In this document: one piece after another, positions 6,339 through 11,199 of the stretch
How the letters are laid out: the number at the start of each line of letters is the position of its first letter
Position numbering within the stretch: position 1 is the first letter of the stretch
DNA from: an uncultured Collinsella sp.
GTDB taxonomy: Bacteria > Actinomycetota > Coriobacteriia > Coriobacteriales > Coriobacteriaceae
DNA: 11,199 nucleotides
Direction of reading: 5' to 3'
NCBI GenBank assembly: GCA_958403205.1
Contig: CATXWM010000050.1
Span: 1 to 11,199, forward strand
The notes under the pieces: model-generated
What the model saw: only the letters and a program-made list of their open reading frames with translations
Told to the model about the DNA's origin: nothing
The model's database searches: none
Program-made: the position numbers and the translations under genes

Positions 6339-7058
6339 CTACAGCTCCACGCAGGGATTGTCGCGGGTCACAAGCGTCTTAACGACAACCGTCGCTCCCA
6401 GATAGCGCTCGAGCAGCTCGGCTAAGCGATCGATCGCGGCCTGGCAATCCCCCATCCGCTCGGGCTCCACGCACTCAATCGCCAGGAACGCATCGGCCGA
6501 ATCATCGGACAGCGCCGTGCGAACGCCGTCGCGCCAGTTCCAGCAGCGGCACACAGCGCCCGCATCGTCGATGTAGGCGAGCTCGCCGGGCAGCGTCGGA
6601 TCGTCCGCCTCCTCGCCAAGCGGCAAGAACGCATCGCCACCGTCGGTCACCTTCAAGCGAAGGTCTCCCTCGATCGCATGCAGGTCCTCGCCTCCCACGG
6701 GCAGCGCGTAGGTCAGCGACACCGTGTTGTAAATATCCACCGCGGGCGTAATGTGGCCCACCGGCTTGCCTTTGAGCACGCGTTTGAGCAAGTTCTCGAT
6801 CGAGCAGCGCGCGCCTTTCTTGGTCTTGAACAGACGATAGGCCTCGCGCCATGCCTTGACCGGTGCGTTCTCGCTGATAGTGTCGCTGGTCAGATGACGC
6901 TCCGCATCGATATTGGCGCGGTCGAGCAACGCCGCAATCGCATCCACGTCCTCTTGAGGAATCTGAGCCGTGGGCTTCATGCCCTCCACGATCACAACAC
7001 CGACCGCTGCCTGCGGAAACAGCTCCCAGAATGAATCCTCGGTAATAAAGCTCTTCAT
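6339..7058 (-). CDS. Free-standing B3/4 domain protein (PheRS beta-like editing domain)
   Basis: A 239-residue protein made essentially of the B3/4 domain otherwise found in the beta subunit of phenylalanyl-tRNA synthetase, where it edits mischarged Tyr-tRNA-Phe. Seen: SIENLLKRVLKGK at 86-98 and VDIYNTVSLTYALPVGGED at 107-125, the core signature of the stand-alone family. A C-terminal half with CRCWNWRDG at 170-178 follows. No anticodon-binding, OB-fold or catalytic synthetase domain is present. The biological role of stand-alone versions is not settled; clearing of mischarged tRNA or an amino-acid-related binding role are candidates. The start is ATG 7058, with GGGAGAG 4-6 bases upstream. 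A promoter-like pair and a structured leader lie upstream, and hairpin repeat copy C ends the gene, so it is probably transcribed alone. Confidence 0.88.
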   Translation of the reverse strand: MKSFITEDSFWELFPQAAVGVVIVEGMKPTAQIPQEDVDAIAALLDRANIDAERHLTSDTISENAPVKAWREAYRLFKTKKGARCSIENLLKRVLKGKPVGHITPAVDIYNTVSLTYALPVGGEDLHAIEGDLRLKVTDGGDAFLPLGEEADDPTLPGELAYIDDAGAVCRCWNWRDGVRTALSDDSADAFLAIECVEPERMGDCQAAIDRLAELLERYLGATVVVKTLVTRDNPCVEL

Positions 7059-7086
7059 ACGCTCTCCCTTCATTGTGCGCGCCCGA

Positions 7087-7117
7087 GTGAGGGCGCCTAA
7101 ACAAAAAGCGCCCTCAC
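7087..7117 (-). promoter_or_regulatory. Leader hairpin before the B3/4-domain gene
   Basis: GTGAGGGCGC at 7087-7096 pairs perfectly with GCGCCCTCAC at 7108-7117, a 10-bp stem. On the minus strand the loop is T-rich (TTTTTGTTTAG). It lies 28 bases before the ATG of the B3/4 gene. It could protect the message 5' end or be an attenuator-like fold; no ligand class is recognisable. Confidence 0.45.
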
Positions 7118-7202
7118 GACGGCCACCTTCAAAGTCCTACGGTGCCGTCACAAGAACGCTTGCGCTGTCCCCATCCGGAGAAGGGGACGATATGTCAGGC
7201 GT

Positions 7203-7231
7203 ATTGTAACCCGAGTCATCCACGCGAGCAA
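7203..7231 (-). promoter_or_regulatory. Putative promoter for the B3/4-domain gene
   Basis: On the minus strand TTGCTC (7231-7226) and TACAAT (7208-7203) are 17 bases apart. The -10 matches 5 of 6 consensus bases, the -35 only 3. It lies directly next to hairpin repeat copy D, so a new transcript would start just after the pckA terminator, with a leader of about 135 bases. Confidence 0.4.
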
Positions 7232-7268
7232 AACCACCATAAAGGTGCCTGTCCCCTTTGTGGTGGAT
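7232..7268 (-). repeat. Dispersed hairpin repeat, copy D (loop inverted, diverged arm)
   Basis: Arms at 7232-7244 and 7256-7268. The loop is the exact reverse complement of copies A and C. The left arm carries CAT where others have CAC (still a G-T wobble), and the outermost pair is broken (AT instead of TT). It lies 17 bases beyond the pckA stop, and on the minus strand is followed by TTTTGC. Confidence 0.75.
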
Positions 7269-7285
7269 ATGGACTCACGGCGAAG

Positions 7286-8956
7286 CTAGTGGCGAAGTCC
7301 CAGCAGCCCGCGGCCGCGATGACGGGCGTCGGTGTGTACTTGAGCGTGCGGGCCGGCGGCTTTGACGGACTCGGGCAGGTGCGAGTACTTCTTCTCGAAG
7401 TTCTCCTCGAACATCACCGCCAGGTTGTGCGCGGCCTCGTCATAGCGCGCGGTGCTCTGCCAGTATTGGCGCGGCACCAGGATGCCATCGGGCACGCCGT
7501 GGCACGTCGTGGGAATGTCGACGTTAAAGATGTCGTCGTGCACGAACTCGCTGTCCTCGATGGTACCGTCGAGGGCGCGAGCGACCAGTGAGCGCGTGTA
7601 GGCAAGCTCGATGCGATGACCCACGCCGTAGCCGCCGCCGATCCAGCCGGTGTTGACCAGGTACACACGCGTGCGGCCGTCGGCGATGCGCTCGCCGAGC
7701 ATCTTGGCGTAAACCATGGGGTCGAGCGGCATAAACGGCTCGCCGAACAGCGAAGAGAACGTGGGCGTGGGCTCGGTGACGCCGACCTCGGTGCCGGGAA
7801 TCTTAGCCGTAAAGCCCGTCACAAAGTGGTACATGGCGGCATCGGCCGTCAGACGTGAGATGGGTGGCAGCACGCCAAAAGCGTCGCAAGTCAGGAACAG
7901 CACGACACTCGGAGTGGTGCCCATGCCCTTAGTCCACGCGTTAGGAATGTGCTCCACGGGATAGGCCACGCGCGTGTTGTGCGTGATCGAGATGTCGTCG
8001 TAGTTGGGCTTGCGGTTCTCGTCGAGCACCACGTTTTCGCAAATGGCGCCAAAACGGACGGCGTTGAAGATCTCGGGCTCGTGGAAGGCGTCCAGGCCCT
8101 CGCATTTTGCGTAGCAGCCACCCTCGATGTTGAAGATACCCATGTCGGACCAACCGTGCTCGTCGTCGCCGATCAGCAGGCGCGTGGGATTGGCCGAAAG
8201 CGTGGTCTTGCCGGTGCCAGACAGGCCAAAGAACACGGCGGTCTCGTGCGTGACGGGATCCATGCTGGCCGAGCAGTGCATGGGCAGCACGTCGTCCTCG
8301 ACGGGCAGCAGGTAATTCATAACGCTGAAGATGGACTTTTTGATCTCGCCGGAGTAGCCGGTACCCGCGACCAAAATCACGCGCTCCTGGAAGTTGATGA
8401 CCACGGCGGCGCTGGAGTTGAGGCCCTTGATGGCGGGGTCGCACTGGTAACCGGGCGCTGCGAGCACGCAGAAGTCGGGCTCGCCGGTGCGCGCGATTTC
8501 GCGGGCGAGCGGGCGGGCGAGCATCTGCTTGATAAAGAGTGCCTGGCTGGCACGCTCGCAGGCAACGAGCAGTCGACGCGTGTGGTTGCGGTCGGCGCCG
8601 GCCATGCCGCGGGTGACGAACACATCGCGCTCGTTGAGATAGTCGACGATGCCGGCTTTGATGACCTCGTAGCTTTCGACGGACAGCGGGCGGTTGACGG
8701 CGCCCCAGGCAATCTTGTCGTGGACATCGGGGGTGTCAACGATAAAGCGGTCGTTGGGCGAACGTCCGGTACGCTCCCCCGTCTCGATCACCAGCGCGCC
8801 GTTGGATGCCATGCGGCCTTCGTTGCGGCGGATGGCATGCTCGACGAGCTCGGCTGCCGGCAGGTCAACCAGCAGGCGGGGCTGGTTCTCAGCGGGGTCT
8901 TCGACCAGCGTAATGCCAAAATTGGACAGAACTTCTGCAGGGGTAACACCAGGCAT
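7286..8956 (-). CDS. pckA: Phosphoenolpyruvate carboxykinase (ATP)
   Basis: A 556-residue ATP-dependent PEP carboxykinase that interconverts oxaloacetate plus ATP with PEP, CO2 and ADP. In anaerobic gut bacteria it may run either way, in gluconeogenesis or in PEP carboxylation toward succinate-type fermentation. Seen: TGRSPNDR at 63-70 with substrate-binding Arg65; GEIKKS around Lys206-Lys207; the P-loop GLSGTGKT at 244-251 with Lys250; and the metal-binding GDDEHGWSD at 263-271. All key residues are intact. The start is ATG 8956 with a near-perfect AAAGGAGG Shine-Dalgarno; the longer upstream frame is rejected. The protein extends about 20 residues beyond the usual VKAAGP end, with a His/Arg-rich tail. 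The gene ends at repeat copy D. A 16-base palindrome upstream (9031-9046) may be its operator. Confidence 0.97.
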   Translation of the reverse strand: MPGVTPAEVLSNFGITLVEDPAENQPRLLVDLPAAELVEHAIRRNEGRMASNGALVIETGERTGRSPNDRFIVDTPDVHDKIAWGAVNRPLSVESYEVIKAGIVDYLNERDVFVTRGMAGADRNHTRRLLVACERASQALFIKQMLARPLAREIARTGEPDFCVLAAPGYQCDPAIKGLNSSAAVVINFQERVILVAGTGYSGEIKKSIFSVMNYLLPVEDDVLPMHCSASMDPVTHETAVFFGLSGTGKTTLSANPTRLLIGDDEHGWSDMGIFNIEGGCYAKCEGLDAFHEPEIFNAVRFGAICENVVLDENRKPNYDDISITHNTRVAYPVEHIPNAWTKGMGTTPSVVLFLTCDAFGVLPPISRLTADAAMYHFVTGFTAKIPGTEVGVTEPTPTFSSLFGEPFMPLDPMVYAKMLGERIADGRTRVYLVNTGWIGGGYGVGHRIELAYTRSLVARALDGTIEDSEFVHDDIFNVDIPTTCHGVPDGILVPRQYWQSTARYDEAAHNLAVMFEENFEKKYSHLPESVKAAGPHAQVHTDARHRGRGLLGLRH

Positions 8957-9030
8957 GGGGCCTCCTTTAAAAACTCGGCACGTGGACGCGGCGCGCACTT
9001 TACTCACGTAAAGCCCGTTGTACCCGATAT

Positions 9031-9046
9031 GCAAAAACGTTTTTGC
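9031..9046. promoter_or_regulatory. Perfect 16-base palindrome upstream of pckA, LacI-family-like
   Basis: GCAAAAACGTTTTTGC is fully symmetrical, with the AAACGTTT centre common to operators of LacI/GalR/PurR/CcpA-type repressors. It lies 74 bases before the pckA ATG, in the divergent gap, and about 290 bases from the flippase start. On the minus strand a possible TTGCCG (9051-9046) and TATCGG (9029-9024) flank it with a 16-base spacer, which would put the palindrome in the promoter. That promoter match is poor, and the operator role is inference. Confidence 0.5.
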
Positions 9047-9097
9047 GGCAAGGGTGGCAAGCCCGCCCAACGGTCAAAAATCGCAGGCAAGCGGCCC

Positions 9098-9147
9098 AGT
9101 CATTGGGGACGTTCTTAAACGACTAGTCATTGGGGACACTCTTGAAC
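9098..9147 (+). repeat. Two direct repeats with GGGGAC core
   Basis: AGTCATTGGGGAC occurs at 9098-9110 and again at 9125-9137, a period of 27 bases, with similar continuations (GTTCTTAAAC and ACTCTTGAAC). They begin the repeat cluster in the pckA/flippase gap. Confidence 0.75.
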
Positions 9148-9171
9148 AGGCAACATTCAAGGAGCGTCCCC
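9132..9171. repeat. Imperfect hairpin containing the second direct repeat
   Basis: GGGGACACTCTTGAA (9132-9146) pairs with TTCAAGGAGCGTCCCC (9156-9171) apart from one mismatch and one bulge, with a nine-base loop. It shares the GGGGAC/GTCCCC ends with its neighbours. Confidence 0.65.
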
Positions 9172-9177
9172 GGATGC

Positions 9178-9233
9178 CGGCACTTAGGGACGTTCCCAAA
9201 GTGCCGGCACATAAGGAACGTCCCTAAGTGCCG
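9178..9233. repeat. REP-like 19-bp perfect inverted repeat with nested palindrome
   Basis: CGGCACTTAGGGACGTTCC (9178-9196) is exactly complementary to 9215-9233. The 18-base spacer contains the palindrome GTGCCGGCAC (9201-9210), so two alternative folds exist: the long outer stem, or a shorter one pairing 9175-9185 with 9200-9209. This arrangement resembles REP/BIME elements of other bacteria. No transposase gene is present here. Confidence 0.75.
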
Positions 9234-9301
9234 ACTACCGAATGGCGCCGCCGAAATTATCGAACAACCTGTTCAAAAACACGAATGGATACCACCGCGA
9301 C

Positions 9302-9328
9302 TATACTAGAGCGCAGCAATAGAAAGGA
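9302..9328 (+). promoter_or_regulatory. -10 box and Shine-Dalgarno that fix the flippase start
   Basis: TATACT at 9302-9307 matches 5 of 6 bases of a -10 box; no good -35 is seen. Transcription would begin near 9314, after the in-frame ATG at 9285. AGAAAGGA at 9321-9328 is a Shine-Dalgarno seven bases before TTG 9336. Together they favour the TTG start. Confidence 0.5.
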
Positions 9329-9335
9329 CCCCGCT

Positions 9336-10916
9336 TTGAGCATCACGCCCCTCGATAGCATTCGCCGCGCCATCGCCCGCCGCAATGGCGTCGCCGACTC
9401 CGCCGTAGCGGGCAGCGGCACCGCAAGGGCCCAGGGCGGCCGCATCGAGAACGGCCTGTTCCCCGCCTCCCACACGGCCGAAGAGCTCGCGCGCATCCAA
9501 GAGCTAAGCCAGCGTAACGCCGGCGGTCCCGACAGTAGCCAGGCCACGCGCCGTCGCCGCGAGCGCGATCGCCAGCCCGGCCCCATCCACCGCATGGTCA
9601 ACGCTTGGTGGAACCGTCTTCTCGGCGCCGTCTACGGCGGCGGCTTCTCCATGCAGGAAGCGGAATACGAGGAGCACGCCACCCGCCGCGACTATCTCTG
9701 GAATACCCTCGGCACCGCCATGTGGGGCTTGGCGTTTCCGCTGCTCACCATCGTGTCCACGCAGCTCGTGGGCGCCGAAGAAGCAGGCAAATTCTCCATC
9801 GCCTTTGTCACCGGCACGCTCATCATGATCGCGTGCAACTACGGCGTGCGCAATTTCCAGGTCTCAGACATCGACGAAAAGACGTCCTTTGCCTCCTACC
9901 AGCTCAACCGCTGGCTTTGTGGAGCGCTCGCCCTAGGCTGCGGCCTCATGTACAGCAGCGCCCGCGGCTATGATGCGCAGATGGCGACGATCGGCCTGGG
10001 CGTCTACCTGTATAAGGTCATCGACGGCGTCGCCGACGTGTACGAAGGCCGCCTGCAGCAGGCCGACAAACTCTACTTGGCTGGAATGAGCCAAACGCTA
10101 CGCTCCGTCGGCGTCATCGCGGTCTTTAGCGTGGCGCTGTTCCTCACACGCAGCATGCCCATCGCGGCCATGGCCATGGGTGTCACCGCGATCGTCTCGC
10201 TCGTGCTGGTCACCGCGCCGCTCGCCCTGCTCGAGACCGAAAAATCGCGCCGCGTGAGCCTGCGCGAGGTCGGCCACCTGTTTGTCCAGTGCGCTCCACT
10301 CTTTGGTGCACTGTTCCTGTTCAACCTAATTGAGAGCATGCCCAAGTTTGTGATGGAAGGCACGCTGGCATACAAATATCAGCTGTACTTTAATGCCCCG
10401 TTCTTTCCGGCGCAGGCTATTTTGCTGAGCATTGGATTTATCTATAAACCGCAGCTCCTGCGCTTGTCGAGCATTTGGGCTAATCCTCGCAAGCGTCGTC
10501 GCTTTGACCTGATTATTGTTGCCGTTATGGCGCTGATCGTGGTCATCACCGGCGTGTGCGCCGCATTTATGGCAGGTCCCGGTATTCCCCTCATGAGCTT
10601 TATGTACGGCCTCAGCTTTGAGCGCTACCGTACGCTGGCGCTGCTGATGGTCGTCGCCGGCGGCGTCACCGCGGCCATCGACTTTATCTACGCCATCATA
10701 ACGGTGCTGCGCCATGCCGGCGACGTCACCAAGATCTACCTGATTTGCTTCGCCGTAAGCGTGGTGCTGCCGGCGATCTTGATTAAGCTGCTGGGTCTGA
10801 TGGGCGCCGTGGTGAGCTACCTAGCCATCATGGCCCTACTCCTGGTGCTGCTGATTATCGAGTACGCCCACATCCGCCAACGCATCGAACGCGACCGCAA
10901 CCCATACGGCGCCTAA
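9336..10916 (+). CDS. Polysaccharide flippase-like multi-pass membrane protein
   Basis: A 526-residue membrane protein resembling Wzx/PST-type polysaccharide exporters of the MOP superfamily, which flip undecaprenyl-linked glycan units across the membrane. Seen: about 12 hydrophobic spans from residue 120 to near the end, with short charged loops and a basic C-terminal end. There are no short catalytic motifs in this family, so the call rests on length, topology and the feel of the segments (e.g. the first spans YLWNTLGTAMWGLAFPLLTIVSTQLVG and NYGVRNFQVSD). Unusual: the first roughly 118 residues are hydrophilic, Arg/Ala/Gly-rich and low-complexity, with an RRRRERDR patch, presumably cytoplasmic. 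The start chosen is TTG 9336, with AGAAAGGA seven bases upstream. ATG 9285 and GTG 9228 are in frame but lack a Shine-Dalgarno, and GTG 9228 lies in a repeat. No adjacent glycosyltransferase genes are present. Confidence 0.8.
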   Translation: MSITPLDSIRRAIARRNGVADSAVAGSGTARAQGGRIENGLFPASHTAEELARIQELSQRNAGGPDSSQATRRRRERDRQPGPIHRMVNAWWNRLLGAVYGGGFSMQEAEYEEHATRRDYLWNTLGTAMWGLAFPLLTIVSTQLVGAEEAGKFSIAFVTGTLIMIACNYGVRNFQVSDIDEKTSFASYQLNRWLCGALALGCGLMYSSARGYDAQMATIGLGVYLYKVIDGVADVYEGRLQQADKLYLAGMSQTLRSVGVIAVFSVALFLTRSMPIAAMAMGVTAIVSLVLVTAPLALLETEKSRRVSLREVGHLFVQCAPLFGALFLFNLIESMPKFVMEGTLAYKYQLYFNAPFFPAQAILLSIGFIYKPQLLRLSSIWANPRKRRRFDLIIVAVMALIVVITGVCAAFMAGPGIPLMSFMYGLSFERYRTLALLMVVAGGVTAAIDFIYAIITVLRHAGDVTKIYLICFAVSVVLPAILIKLLGLMGAVVSYLAIMALLLVLLIIEYAHIRQRIERDRNPYGA

Positions 10917-10951
10917 TTAGCTGCCCGGTCACCGGAATTTGCGATGGAATC

Positions 10952-10965
10952 ACCCCGTCTGGGGT
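10952..10965 (+). terminator. Weak hairpin after the flippase gene
   Basis: ACCCC (10952-10956) and GGGGT (10961-10965) form a 5-bp stem with a GTCT loop, 36 bases past the stop. It is followed by CTCGTT, not a clear T tract. It could be a poor terminator for the flippase gene. Confidence 0.3.
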
Positions 10966-10995
10966 CTCGTTGCGGACAATATTCATCACGCAAAA

Positions 10996-11118
10996 CTAAG
11001 TGAGTAGACTTTTACCGAATCCCCGACCACACCAACAGAGCACAAGTCTGTGACCTGCGGTTTTATTGAGGCAAATATGTTGGGTGCTCGGCATTTCCAA
11101 AAAAGTCTACTCACTTAG
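10996..11118. mobile_element. MITE-like element with 18-bp perfect terminal inverted repeats
   Basis: CTAAGTGAGTAGACTTTT (10996-11013) is exactly complementary to 11101-11118, enclosing 87 bases with no credible reading frame. The ends have the form C-TA-AGTGAG and CTCACT-TA-G, as if a short element had inserted at TA. Inside, GAGCAC (11039-11044) can pair with GTGCTC (11084-11089), and CACAAGTCTGTG (11041-11052) has self-complementary ends, so the whole unit could fold as one RNA or DNA hairpin. I recognise this general sequence type as recurrent between genes in Collinsella-like genomes, but I could not check copy number. Alternatives are a non-coding RNA or a large terminator structure. 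Confidence 0.6.
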
Positions 11119-11160
11119 CCAGCGGGCAGCCAAATGATTATTTAATCCCCATTACAGTTT

Positions 11161-11186
11161 GAGTCGTCCGAAAGGGCGGCTCTTTT
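11161..11186 (+). terminator. Strong orphan intrinsic terminator at the window edge
   Basis: GAGTCGTCC (11161-11169) pairs with GGGCGGCTC (11174-11182) using two G-U pairs, with a GAAA tetraloop and a following TTTT. The nearest upstream plus-strand gene ends 244 bases earlier, beyond the MITE-like element. It may terminate the flippase transcript after the element was inserted, or a small RNA. Confidence 0.7.
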
Positions 11187-11199
11187 CCGTTGCACGGCT

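Noticed and set aside
4287..7268. The four hairpin repeats as a CRISPR array
   Set aside because: Copies are separated by whole genes with no regular spacer length, and no cas gene is present.
7949..9118. Long plus-strand open frame of 389 codons opposite pckA
   Set aside because: It is antisense to a fully conserved PEP carboxykinase and arises from GC-rich codon bias; the translation has no family character.
9228..9335. Upstream starts GTG 9228 and ATG 9285 for the flippase
   Set aside because: GTG 9228 lies within the REP-like repeat; ATG 9285 lacks a Shine-Dalgarno and precedes the likely transcription start set by TATACT at 9302.

Overview
The window is GC-rich, bacterial and gene-dense. 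It carries eight confident protein-coding genes. Protein character, Shine-Dalgarno-led starts, occasional TTG starts and several short dispersed intergenic repeats suggest a Coriobacteriia actinobacterium, most likely a gut Collinsella. That placement is recognition and inference; no search was run.

Layout from left to right. A minus-strand radical SAM protein of the PflX/PFL-activase-like type (75-1013) is followed by about 500 bases without a gene. This gap holds a candidate structured small RNA with a promoter-like sequence and a strong terminator (about 1115-1308). Next come two plus-strand genes: a WecA/TagO/MraY-family phosphosugar transferase (1540-2739) and tryptophanyl-tRNA synthetase (trpS, 2899-3948). 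The trpS gene is followed by three consecutive hairpins. Five minus-strand genes follow in tandem; in order of transcription they are pckA (8956-7286), a free-standing B3/4-domain protein (7058-6339), a MarR regulator (6165-5716), a DegV fatty-acid-binding protein (5596-4742) and a small MGMT-family protein (4662-4342). On the right a plus-strand polysaccharide flippase-like membrane protein (9336-10916) is followed by a MITE-like inverted-repeat element and an orphan terminator at the window edge.

The most striking non-coding signal is a family of four near-identical 37-base hairpin repeats. Each sits 12-30 bases beyond the stop codon of a minus-strand gene, where it would work as a terminator, and two of the four have the loop inverted. 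Only the MarR to DegV junction lacks one, so those two genes are the likeliest co-transcribed pair. A second repeat cluster of REP/BIME type (9098-9233) fills much of the divergent gap between pckA and the flippase gene. A perfect 16-base palindrome with a LacI-family-like centre lies just upstream of pckA.

Functionally the window is mostly housekeeping: translation (trpS), PEP/oxaloacetate metabolism (pckA), lipid handling (degV) and alkylation repair. Two envelope glycan genes, a lipid-linked sugar initiator and a flippase, are about 6.6 kb apart and not in one operon. I see no defence system, prophage, CRISPR array or complete transposase gene. The unusual content lies in the intergenic repeats and the candidate RNA.
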